Positions 1 to 9,676 of a stretch of DNA of 64,000 bases are shown piece by piece (position 1 is the first letter of the stretch; the number at the start of each line of letters is the position of its first letter). The notes below the pieces were generated by a model that saw nothing but the letters and a program-made list of their open reading frames with translations, was not told the DNA's origin and searched no databases. The position numbers and the translations under genes are program-made. Location of the stretch: the NCBI RefSeq assembly GCF_963583255.1, contig NC_084815.1, forward strand, positions 9,161,724 through 9,225,723. Reading direction: 5' to 3'. This DNA is from Pyrus communis. Lineage: Eukaryota; Streptophyta; Magnoliopsida; Rosales; Rosaceae.

Positions 1-764
1 TTATGCAATTCAATGTCATGCTTTGAATGAAACGGATATAAGTTCTAGCATTTAGTTCTATCATGATACAATTGCATTCTAAGTAGCAACCAAGCAAGGA
101 ATAATGAGATCATGCAACAACTTTAGAAAACAAAGAATCACAGAATATAACTCTCCAAAGAAGGTAATGGCTCGAGTCTCACAGGGATGTAGCGTTATTA
201 TGAGTTCCTTCCTTCAAGCATGTTACAAAAACGAATTTTTCTTTTATGATTGCATGTGAAGTCATACATTATAACCATAACTAAACATATACCAAGAGTA
301 AATCAAACTTTCATCCATGTTTATAACTCTTTTTAACAGTCATGCAATTACAAACCAAATCCTCATCATAACGTTGGAAGGTTCCCTAAGACACAAAAAA
401 ACAACTCAAAACACTCTTTTTAGGCTTTTCAAAAAAATGTTTTTCAAATTTTTAAGTGATTTTCGGAGTTATAAAACAAAACACGCTAAAACAGTTTAAA
501 AACACCTTAAAAACATTTAAAACAGCAAGGAACAACACTTGAAGTTATGGGTGATAAAATTCAACGAATTTGCATCAACATACTTAGTTACCCCCCCACA
601 CTTAAATCAAACATTGTCCTCAATGTTTTAAGCATAGATTCACACAAAGCATAAGTAAATACACAAAAAGCACTTAAACATACTAAACATGGCAGAATGT
701 AATTAACAAAGAGAAGAGTTTAGAGACGCAAATCTGGTTATAGAGTGTAAATTCCATCTTCTCC
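1..764 (-). other. Element E 3' noncoding region
   Basis: The reverse complement aligns by eye with the region downstream of pol in element A (about 21830-22570), including the sequence around the G-run at 21993. No coding signal is credible; the 60-codon plus frame at 317-499 lies in low-complexity AT-rich sequence. The boundary with the foreign module is approximate, around 740-780, where similarity to A fades. Confidence 0.7.
591..628 (-). promoter_or_regulatory. Hairpin plus G-run module (internal copy) of element E
   Basis: Read on the minus strand, AAACATTG and CAATGTTT form an 8-bp perfect stem closing an AGGA loop (628-609), followed by a run of seven G at 597-591. The AGGA start lies 23 nt from the G-run start. 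The same architecture occurs twice in element A and in B, including immediately before the 3' LTR, where the G-rich stretch is the polypurine tract. A role in plus-strand priming is inference. Confidence 0.6.
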
Positions 765-2048
765 TTGGTAATTGCATTGAGGCTTTTGATCTTTGTGATT
801 CCACAGGCTTACTCTTGAACTGGTTTCTGCCCATCGTTGATTTTCCTTTGTGCTACTTCTTGAACTGGGCAGCAGGATGGTTCTTTTGGTCTCCCCCGAA
901 GGTCTGAGCTTACCCTTTTGGTCTGTTTCTTTGTTCAATCTTTCCAATTCGTATTGAAAAGGGTTGGAGGATAACTCAGCCTATGTTTGTCTCCACATGC
1001 TTCAATGTATCATTTTCACTTGCCTTACTCGCTCCCCTTTGCAGAAGTGGTCCCTTCTCCGGAAGTGCATCAACCGTTGAAGATGACTACTCGAGAGCAA
1101 CGCTAGGTAAGCAATCAGGAATAGATTCCAGGCAGTTGGCTCCAGATCGGAAGATTGACTCCAAGTGCCGGCTGATTGCGTCTTTTACTTTGCCATGCGA
1201 GTAAGAACAAGGACAAAGAAAAAGACAGGGAAAGAGCATGATATGAGATACTTTTGCTTTTGACCTTGATGATATGAGATACCTTTGCTTTGAAGAAGCG
1301 GTGAATGAATCAGCACATGCTTCAATCCGCCGTTTCCTCCTGGGTCATATGTACTCCAGGCATCTGGTATCATCTTTGGGGAAGAAGAAAGAATTGAGTA
1401 TTTTGAAAGGCCTTGCTGGGAGTGCGCCCTCAGAGGTGAGGGAGAGTTGGGCATTTTCTTCAGGTTTGCCCTGCCATAAAAGACGAAGGTCGACATATAT
1501 AGAGATAATATCAAGTGGTGGTACTTTTTACCCTTGTCGACAAACGTTTTGATCCCGCAATTCCGGCTTTTTGAAATAGTGGCGCCTCTTCGATCTTTGA
1601 ATACGCCTCTTCGATTTCTGAGCAGGCGCCCCTTCGATTTCTGAACGACGCCCCTTCGCTTTCTGAACGACACGTGGTAGTGCAGATGCGACTCCTTTTG
1701 ACAAAGCTGCACGCGTCTTCTGAAAAGCAGAGAAAGCGTCGCCGAACTTTGCGCTTGTCGGCTAAAGATATGTAGTTGCGGTGATGGCCTCCACGTGTTG
1801 TCTGAAAAGAAGAAATCTTTTGACAAAGCTGCACGCGTCTTCTGAAAAGCAGAGAAAGCGTCGCCAAAATTACGCCGGAAATTCCGGCTTTTTGAATCGG
1901 TGGACGCGTCGCCTTGGCTTTTTTATTGAGCTATCGATCACCACAACAAACACACTCTGAAGATTTCCCATTCCTGAAACTCGACTCCGGCCCTTTGTGA
2001 AATTTTTAACTCCATCCACCCCTTCTCTTTGAACACTTTTGAAAAAAA
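765..2048 (+). promoter_or_regulatory. Upstream region of the antisense ORF in element E
   Basis: This block is foreign to element A and GC-richer than its surroundings. It holds four tandem copies of a 22-23 bp motif with the core CCTTCGATTTCTGA (1581-1670), CACGTG G-box sequences at 1671-1676 and 1792-1797, and a 48-bp stretch repeated identically at about 1697-1744 and 1818-1865. A near-perfect palindrome GCCGGAAATTCCGGC lies at 1874-1888. A T-rich TATA-like stretch near 1919-1926 is followed by CA-rich sequence resembling a plant 5' leader, about 100 bp before the ATG at 2049. A further TATATAG occurs at 1496-1502. The block is conserved in F (63164-64000). Promoter function is inferred, not shown. 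Confidence 0.5.
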
Positions 2049-2720
2049 ATGGCAAACTCATCGAACCTTAGCTTAGATTTGAGTCTCAGCAGCGATCCGG
2101 TTGCGCCCCGTCAAGGTAATGTATGGCGCCCTTCTTTTTTATCTTCTAACGGTCATCTTTCAGGTGAAGACTCTGTGATGCAGGACGCCACAACAGCTAC
2201 AATAGTAGCTAAAAACCTCCTCACTCCAAAAGATAGTAGGCTGCTGTCAGGACGGTCCGATGAGTTGGCCGTTCAAGAGTCCCTCGCACTTAGTGTTCAG
2301 TGTGCGAGCTCTGTGTCCAACATGGGCCTACGCCTGCTTGCCCGCTCCCGTCAGGTGGAATCGTTGATGGCAGAGGTGGAAAGACTTAAGCAAGAGATCC
2401 AGCAGCTTAAGTACGAGAATAGAAGTTTGCATGTGCTTGCAAATAACTATTCGTCGGGGATGAAGAGGAAGCTTGATGAGCTGCAAGAATCTGAGGGTCG
2501 AATTCACAGTGACCGTCAAAGGCTTGCGTCTTATCTCCAGAGGCACCTTTTTCCTGGGTCATCCAGCGCTTGGCCAAGTATTGAGGCTTGGAATGCTCTA
2601 GCTCCGATGCCTCCCGCTCCGATGCCTTCCGCTTCGATGCCTCCCGCTTCTATGCCTCCCGCTTCTGCGCCTTCCGCTTCTGCGCCTCGTAGTGGGACTT
2701 CACGCAAACAACCTTTGTGA
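2049..2720 (+). CDS. Antisense accessory ORF of element E: EAR-like, leucine-zipper, proline-rich tail
   Basis: A 223-codon frame lies opposite to the element's gag. The ATG at 2049 has AAA before it and G after it, a good plant start context. Visible parts: an alternating-leucine motif at residues 7-13 (L7, L9, L11, L13) of the EAR/LxLxL type; a helical middle with leucines at 106, 113, 120 and 127, a regular zipper extending as probable coiled coil to about residue 165; and a Pro/Ala/Met/Ser tail of short MPPAS-like repeats (186-212). There is no basic region typical of bZIP factors and no transmembrane segment or signal peptide. The copy in F is identical from about residue 38 to 192. EAR motifs in known plant proteins recruit TOPLESS co-repressors; that this protein does so is inference. 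No function is known to me, though similar ORFs may occur in other plant gypsy elements. Confidence 0.75.
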   Translation: MANSSNLSLDLSLSSDPVAPRQGNVWRPSFLSSNGHLSGEDSVMQDATTATIVAKNLLTPKDSRLLSGRSDELAVQESLALSVQCASSVSNMGLRLLARSRQVESLMAEVERLKQEIQQLKYENRSLHVLANNYSSGMKRKLDELQESEGRIHSDRQRLASYLQRHLFPGSSSAWPSIEAWNALAPMPPAPMPSASMPPASMPPASAPSASAPRSGTSRKQPL

Positions 2721-2828
2721 AGCTCCACCTTTCTCCATGTTTAGTATCTTTCTTTTTTTTCTTTTTTTTTTTTTTTTTTTTTTTTTTAATTATTATTATT
2801 TTTTTTTTTTTTATTAACATAAATAAAA
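2721..2828. repeat. T-rich tract between antisense ORF and gag-derived ORF
   Basis: T runs at 2753-2760, 2762-2787 and about 2799-2812 separate the two convergent ORFs of element E. In the element's sense this is an A tract directly after the gag-derived stop. The same junction in F is a 37-nt A run, so the tract belongs to the family. Confidence 0.8.
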
Positions 2829-3950
2829 TCAAACGGCATGGAATTGGTCCTTGAATGGAAGGTGATAATTGAAGTGAACCGGCATTGGTTTGAATTCTAG
2901 TGTAGGTGCCTGATTCAAAAAAAATAGCAAGTTAGTATAAAATCTAATGGAATTTGGAAAAAAATACTTACTTGTTTTGTCCGACAATAACTCAATGACA
3001 AATACCACTCTTTTGAAAGTTTCAGGGATATTGGACTTGGTCAGATTGCAAGTGATGGTTATTACTTGTCCAATGTCATCAAATTTAACTTCTTTGGATT
3101 TTGTGGTTTCAAGAACGTCCTCTTTGATGGATTCATGACATTCCCTACTTGTCACCTTTGGAAGGGCTTCCAAGATGTCTTTTTCACCTTCTTCTTCCTT
3201 GGAAGTCATGAATCTGCAAGGAATAGGGTTAAAAATAATGAAATTTGGAACAACCATACCTGTATTAGATGGCATAGGAGCAATAGGAGCCTCCGGTAAA
3301 GGTGTTTCCACCCTTTCCGTGGGTTGGGTGTATTCCTCTTCCTTGTGATTTGATTTTGATGGTTGAGGGTCCGTTCCAACCTCCTTGTCACTTCTCAACA
3401 TGATTTCCTTGGCAGTTTCAAATTCTCCCTTCTGATTTGCAATGGTTGAACTAGGGAGTTCGCCTTGGTCGCAAAATTGTCCTTCGAACTCCGCTATCTG
3501 CCCAATTTGCTTTTCCAGAGTAGTAAGTAATTGAAAAATCGTATCATTATCATTTGAATTACCTACATTACTTTGGGCAGGTTGTGGTGGCTGCATAGGT
3601 GTTGAATAGAACTCCTCATACGGCTGCCAATATCCTTCTTGTTGAGCCTCATTGTCTTGATTTTGTAAGCCCTGCACCAAACAAATTAATTCATCAAGCT
3701 TTTGGTTATAATTTATTGACGAACTTAAATTTGGTTGGGCATATTGAATATGAGGTTGTGGTGGCTGCCAATATCCTCCTTGTTGAGCATTTTGAGGTTC
3801 CCACCACATAGAGTTTGAATGATCACTCCAATCCGAATTGTAAGTATTGGAAAACACGTTATTCCTTGATTGAAGATTAAATATATCAACTCTTTGCATT
3901 TGGGACCTTTCCATGAGTTGTGACAAAAGAGAAGCATTATCAAGTGCCAT
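2829..3950 (-). CDS. Gag-derived ORF of element E
   Basis: A 373-codon frame from the ATG at 3950; the frame is open further upstream toward the primer-binding site, but 3950 is the first likely start. It corresponds to the region of element A between gag capsid and the start of pol: it has the short aromatic WSDHSNSMWW-like segment, Gln/Pro-rich repeats (YWQPYEEF), a segment resembling A's IAEFMGQ...LPSST, and ends in the sequence that in A precedes reverse transcriptase. The capsid N-terminus, CCHC knuckle and protease active site are missing. The frame has stayed open although its protein is very different from the F version (61062-62396), which suggests it was translated. Structural role in particles is inference. 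Confidence 0.6.
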   Translation of the reverse strand: MALDNASLLSQLMERSQMQRVDIFNLQSRNNVFSNTYNSDWSDHSNSMWWEPQNAQQGGYWQPPQPHIQYAQPNLSSSINYNQKLDELICLVQGLQNQDNEAQQEGYWQPYEEFYSTPMQPPQPAQSNVGNSNDNDTIFQLLTTLEKQIGQIAEFEGQFCDQGELPSSTIANQKGEFETAKEIMLRSDKEVGTDPQPSKSNHKEEEYTQPTERVETPLPEAPIAPMPSNTGMVVPNFIIFNPIPCRFMTSKEEEGEKDILEALPKVTSRECHESIKEDVLETTKSKEVKFDDIGQVITITCNLTKSNIPETFKRVVFVIELLSDKTSKYFFPNSIRFYTNLLFFLNQAPTLEFKPMPVHFNYHLPFKDQFHAV

Positions 3951-4051
3951 CTTGTTCTTAACAAACAAAACACAAATAAAAAAAAATAAAAAAACTAAAT
4001 CTAAAAGACAATACAGAAACAAACAATCCAAGGGATTAGCAAATTTTCTAA

Positions 4052-4069
4052 TCCCCGGCAACGGCGCCA
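4052..4069 (-). other. Primer-binding site, tRNA-Asp, element E
   Basis: On the minus strand it reads TGGCGCCGTTGCCGGGGA, an 18-nt complement of the 3' end of plant tRNA-Asp(GTC) including CCA. It lies 5 nt after the LTR end, as in Athila-type elements. Confidence 0.9.
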
Positions 4070-4074
4070 AAATT

Positions 4075-6251
4075 TGATGCGTGATTTACTTGACACTCAA
4101 ATTAAACCCTCGTTTGACAATTGTAGTAGAATGGATAAGTGAGGGATCGTTCTAGACCGGGGATTAGGAGGGCTTGCAAATCTCTTGGAAACTGACTCAA
4201 AAACGTAAAATAAAGTTTAAAACACTAAACTAGACTCAAAGAATGCAAAATTAAAGTTTAAAACACTAAGACAAACCAAAAACTCAAAATGCTTTAAAAA
4301 CACAAACTAAATTGAATTCTAACTAAAATGAACATTAAAGCAAAAGGGGGATTGAGGTTTTTACGAAAATTGAAATAACGAAACAAGTTAATAAACTAGA
4401 CAGAATGTAAATATGAAATTTATGGATGAATGCTAGCTAAAGGGTTCATCTCCATACATGTTACACTTGCATACAAGATTGATTCTCAGTTGGTCTTTCG
4501 ATAAATTATGAAACTCAACGCCCCGGGTTAATTAGGTCCGCTTAAATTAACCGTCAAGTTCTCCTTAAGTTAATGAATTGGATGGGTTAGCGCAACGCAA
4601 TTCACCACATTCTCCAAAAGTCCTTTACGTGAAAAGCACAATAAAGATACAATCAAAGATCATTAAGCATTATGAAAACTATAAGTGTTGACGAGGCATT
4701 CGTTACTATGGAATACGCATGAAACTTATGCCAAGAATTCGTTTAACGCGATTGTTTATAAGCAACCTCCACTACTTGTGAATATAAGTTCATAACGATT
4801 AGGTGAAATTCACTTATATTCTAGCGTCATATTTATGCATGAAAATTAAGCGCGCATTCTTAATAAACATTCATAAATAAGTTATCAATCAAACGGTTAA
4901 ACAAATTGAATTCAAAACTTATGAAATTCCAACGAAAGGTAATCAAATCAAAATGCAAGTATAAACATTTATTTCGAATCACCCCCTAGCTAAAGGGGGG
5001 GGTTTATTTCCTCATAACTTTGAAATTAAAGAAACACCTAAACATTCCAACAACTCAAACTTGAATTGTATGAACGTTTAGGCACTCTTCTCTTCCATTC
5101 CTCATACGTACAAAACAAAGAGAATTAAAATGAAACATTGAAATCAAAGAATCACCTAAACATTCCAACAACTCAAACTTGAATTGTATGAACGTTTAGG
5201 TCCTCTTCTCTTCCTCGTTGTTGTAGCATAAGGTCTAAGGATAGTTGGTTTGGGGGAATGGAAGTGTGGAATGGAGTGAGGAGTGATGGAAATGGAAAGA
5301 TGGTTGGTGTTTGGATTAGTAGGGAGGGGGGACTCACGGCTAAGGAAAGAATGGAAGTGTTTGAGGGGTGTTGTGTTGTGAATGAGATGATCTTGAATGA
5401 ATGAATGCAAGGGTATTTATAGGAGTAGTGGAGGGAACATATGGTTGTTTGTTTAAGATGCAAGTGGCTAATTAATGATGGAAAAGTATGTGATTTAAAG
5501 GATGCAAAGTGAATGAATCATGAATCATTGTGGATGAAAGGTGGAAGTGCATGTGTTGATGCAATAAATAATGCATGTAGGGTTAGGAAATAATGAAGAA
5601 ATGCATGTGAGATGTTTGGAAAGGAAATGGGAACCCACGGCAATGAAGTTGTTTTGTGTTGTGAATTATGATGAATGCATGTGAGTTAAAGAGGGAGAAT
5701 GTGGTGAAATGATGAAGTAGGAAGGTGGAAATGCATGTGAGATGTTTGGAAAGGAATAAAGAATGAATGGTGGAAATGTGAGTGAATGATGTGCATGTGT
5801 GAGAATGCATGTGGAATTAAGAGGAGTATGGAAGTGAAATAAATGAATGATATGTTAAGTGATAAGTGAATGATATGTGGTGAGTGATAAGTGAATGGTT
5901 TGATAAGTGATAAATGAATTAGTTTAAAGGGCTAGGGTTTAAGTACATAGAATGGGCCTAAAATAGGTTGGTTTGTATGGCATAATGTGTTTGATTGAGC
6001 TAGAGCCATTGTTTTGTGTCTTCAAGTGCATACAAGGCCTTCAAATTCGTCCATCCTCTTGGCTCCATGGATAAGCTATCCAATCCATGCCCAAAAATGC
6101 TCCAAATGGCCTCAAAATGCACTTACTTGCTCCCTAGGCCCTTAGAACCTGAAAACACACAAAAGAAGCATAAAGGACTAAAATAACGAGAGAAACATAA
6201 CGTAAATGCACGAGAACAAGCCATTTAAGTCGCATGAATATGCTCCTATCA
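4075..6251 (-). repeat. 5' LTR of element E
   Basis: The LTR runs from TGATAGGAGC at 6251 (reverse strand) to its terminal CA at 4075, about 2177 bp. A TATAAATA core promoter lies at 5421-5414 (reverse strand). Upstream of it, the U3 is dense in CATGCA/TGCATG words (about 5540-5815) and has repeats of a GATAAGTGAATGAT-like word near 5836-5930. It resembles the LTR of C and is clearly related to those of D and F. Confidence 0.85.
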
Positions 6252-7054
6252 GAATGTATGAATGTTGTGTGAAGGGGTGGTGGTGATTAAATGGCACGGC
6301 AAGGCTGTTTATATAGGCTAGTTTGGCACACTTAGTGAAGGAGAAGGATTGCCTAATCCTATTGAAAAAGGGGTAATTTAAGGCAGAAACCAAAGGGGAT
6401 TGGGATAGGTAATTTAGGCCCTTCTAGAAGGATAGGTGCGGCAAGGGCTGTAGGGATAAGATAAGGCTTCTAGAAAGAAAGGTTTAGAACAGATTCCTAA
6501 TCCTAAAGGGATATGAACATGTGATATAAGAGTAGGAGAAGGTTTTCAATTCCTAAACCTACTAGGAGTGGTGTACATGCGGCATACAAAGGAATGAGGG
6601 TCTAGAATCTGTTCTAAGTGTTTAGATATATATCTAATCCCACCTAAATAGCTAAGTTTAAGTCCCCACCTGATTTGGATAGGAAAGAATAGGATAATGT
6701 TAGAGATAGGATAGGATAAGGTTTGGATAAGGTTGGATAAGATAAGGTTTGGATAAGATCCCTTGTTTCTTGCTTCTTCCTTATCTTCATTGGAATAGAA
6801 CTTCTTCCACCAGATTTGTAGCCTTTCCTAGCTCTTCTAGTCTTCAATTTCGTCCATCCTCTTTGCTCCATGATTAAGCTATCCAATCCATGCCTAAAAA
6901 TGCTCCAAATAGCCTCAAAATGCACTTTCTTGCTCCTTTTGCCATTAGGACCTAAAAACACACGAAAATACTTTAAAAGACTGAAATACATAGTAATTAA
7001 CTCACTAAGTGTAAGGAAACAACACAACTAAGTAGCATAAATATGCTCCTATCA
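6252..7054 (-). mobile_element. LTR fragment G, interrupted by element E
   Basis: On the minus strand the fragment begins at 7054 with TGATAGGAGCATATTTATGC and ends at 6252, where E begins. It matches the start of the H LTR (7910 onward) well. The remainder must lie left of E, outside the window. It sits in the 3' internal tail of element H; the flank at 7055-7059 is CCTTA, a possible target duplication whose partner is not visible. Confidence 0.7.
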
Positions 7055-7909
7055 CCTTACCTAGCCTAGAATAGGATTATCCATACCCTTGTTCTTAAAG
7101 TGTAGTAAAGCATGACTTAGAGGGATTTCCTTTTGTTCTACAATTTGCAGAAAAACAAGTGTGGGCGAAGGATTTTCGTGGGAATCTAGGGGGATGGATG
7201 ATTTATGTGCCAAAGAAAAGAATAGGGCACGAAAGAAAAAAGAAAAAAAGAAAAAAAATAAATAAAAAATCGTGAAAAAGAAAATTCTAAGTGTTTATTT
7301 CATTACTTTGCTTACTATTACTTTAAGAACTTTTGTTTATCCTTACCCTTTTTTGTTAGCCAATACCTTAGCCCCATTACAACCCTTTGACTTCGATCTT
7401 GATTGTTATGTGTTTCAATATGTGGAGTTTAAAATTGGTTTGAGCATATGGTATCCCTGGTTCTCGCGTCTAAGTAGTGACATTCCATTCATGAGATCAT
7501 ATACATGTTAATAATTCCAGAAAGTGCCTTCTTTGATTATACATATGTGAGTATTAGTCTACATTTTTACATCAATCTTCTCACATATACTTAGTGTAGG
7601 GAGTATAGTCAGAAAATCTGTGTGAAAATAGAGAGTATATCTGGTGAGGAATTGAGGAATTCTCTAAGGCATGTTACTACATTCAAAATGTTGTTTTAAT
7701 TGATTAAATGGGAGCTAGTGTGTGGTAACTATGGTTAAGTATATGCTCGAGGGTAGGGATAACTAAAATCTATGTGAGTGGTAATCTTTAATATGTCATG
7801 TTGCATTGGAAATCCCTGAGGCAATTGTTGGAAGGTTTAGATTGTGTTTTGTTTATTTTATTTATTTCGTTTTGCTTGAGGACTAGCAAAAGCTAAGTGT
7901 GGGGGAATT
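7055..7909 (+). mobile_element. 3' internal tail of element H with polypurine tract
   Basis: This aligns with element A at about 22695-23634. It includes a weak G-rich stretch at 7155-7170 and the terminal module: TTTTGCT (7870-7876), AGGA loop, AGCAAAA (7885-7891), then G-run 7901-7905 just before the LTR at 7910. No ORF is credible; the frame at 7272-7511 lies in the equivalent of noncoding sequence in A. Confidence 0.75.
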
Positions 7910-8878
7910 TGATAGGAGCATATTTATGCTACCTAGTTATGTTGTTTCCTTGCATTTAGTTACTTAATTACTATCTATTTTAGTCTTTTAAGCTATTTTC
8001 GTATGTTTTTAGGTCCTAATGGCAAAAGGAGCAAGAAAGTACATTTTGAGGCTATTTGGAGCAGTTTTGGGCATGGATTGGATAGCTTGGATGGTGGTAG
8101 AGGATGGATGATGGCTTAATGAATGGAGAGAATGAATATGGATGTCTAGAAAGAGCTATTTTGTGCGGCATATTGTGTATATATAGAGGGAGAAAGGTTA
8201 AGGCCTGAATTAATTAATTTGGGAAGGTTTTAAGACTCCAAATCCTCCAAGAAAAGGGTAACAAATCAGAATTCTAAGAGGAAAAGGGAAGGAAAGTTGC
8301 AGCATTGACTAGGAGAGAAGGGAACGGTGTTTTATTGCAAGGAAAGGGGAAATAAGGGAATGTGGGGTGTGGCACATCTAGGGAAAGGAAGATATGTGGT
8401 AGATTCTGGAAGAAAAATGGTAAGGAGAATGCAGCATAGACTAGGAGAAAAAGGACCTTTGGTTTGTGTCCTAAAATGCATAAGAAACCTTCAATGTTGC
8501 TGGAATTTATGGACATTTAGGATTAGGAAAGGTTAAACCACCTTTCAGTGTTAAAACTGCCATAACTTCTTCTAAAAAAATGATATTAGCAATTCGTGAA
8601 ATGCTCCAGGAAATAGACATCTGTAGCTTTCCAAGCATATAAGGCTCATTCTCTAATTCATTCTGAGCTGTTCACAACTTGCTTCCAAAGTCAGCTGACC
8701 TGCATAGGCAATTTTGACGAATTTGTTACTTAAAATCCCACTTGTGCTAGGTTTCTTTTCTTTGGTTGACAAATCCTACAAAGCACAAAAACAAAGTAAA
8801 TAGCTCAAAAATATAAGTAACTAACTAAGAAAAGACAAGTGAATTTGATGTAAAATTTATATAAATATGAGCTTATCA
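7910..8878. repeat. Mosaic of two LTR starts in opposite orientation (H plus, I minus)
   Basis: The left part (7910 to about 8095) is the plus-strand start of the H LTR, close to G. The right edge at 8878 reads, on the minus strand, TGATAAGCTCATATTTATAT, a typical LTR start of another family, and abuts satellite. The middle (about 8096-8750) is LTR-like but I cannot assign it with confidence. The fusion point is approximate. Confidence 0.5.
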
Positions 8879-9676
8879 GGTGCCTTACACAACCATTGCA
8901 ACTTAAGCAAGTAAACACAAATAAAGCACTACTAGGACCATAACAATGAGTAGTCAAAATATCAAAAGCTTATCGTGTGTCAAAACTACCCAGTTTTTCT
9001 ATTTGATGTGCATTTGGACTATTTTCGCATAAATAAAAACAAACGACCGTTAGTTTGACACCAATTTGAACTTAAGAAAATAAACACATATAATACGCCA
9101 CCAGCAACATAAGAATGAGTAGTCAAAAGAATAAAAGTTTATTGGGTGTTGAAAGTACGCATTTTTTCTATTTGGAGTGCATTTGGATTGTTTTCTGCAT
9201 TAATAAAAACATCTTTTCTATTGACACTAATTAGAACTTAATCAAATAAACATATCTAATGTGCTATTATAACCATAAGATGAGTACTTATAAGATGAAA
9301 AGCTTATTGGGTGTCTAAAGCACATAGTTTTTGTATTTGGAGTGCATTTGGATTATTTTCTGCATTCATAATAAGAACAAACGAGCCTACGTTTGACACC
9401 AACAGGAAATTAAGGTAATAAACACTTATAATGCACTACTAGTACCATAATAATGAGTTGTCAAATGATCAGAAGCTTATTGGATGTCAAAAGTACACAG
9501 TTTTTCAATTTGAAGTGCATTAGTAATTTATTAGGCATTAATAAAAACAAACGAGTGTGTGTTTGACACCCATTAGAACTTAAGAAAATAAACACATATA
9601 ATGTGCTACTACGACCATAAGAATGGGTAGTCAAAAGATCAAAAGTTTATTAGGTGTTAAAAATACATATACCAAT
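8879..9676. repeat. Satellite block 1, about 170 bp monomers
   Basis: Diverged tandem monomers share the words AAAAGCTTATTGGGTGTC, TGCATTTGGA, CAAACGAGCGTGCGTTTGAC, GGAACTTAAG, ACATATAATGCGCTACTAGG and AAGAATGAGTAGTC in fixed order. The last five bases (CCAAT) are the left target duplication of solo LTR J. Confidence 0.9.

Larger units (their letters stand above)
1..6251 (-). mobile_element. Element E: non-autonomous Athila-type LTR retrotransposon, 3' end cut by window edge
   Basis: In element order on the minus strand it has a 5' LTR (6251-4075), a tRNA-Asp primer-binding site, a gag-derived ORF (3950-2829), an A-rich tract, a foreign module with an antisense ORF (about 2757-765), then 3' noncoding sequence related to element A running off the window. 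No protease, reverse transcriptase, RNase H or integrase is present, so it would need enzymes from a relative such as A. It interrupts LTR fragment G at 6251/6252. Its target duplication cannot be read because the 3' LTR lies outside the window. Confidence 0.85.

Noticed and set aside
1185..1826. 213-codon minus-strand frame opposite the promoter-like region of E
   Set aside because: It overlaps repeats and the inferred upstream region, has no recognisable domain, and is not kept open over the same span in F.
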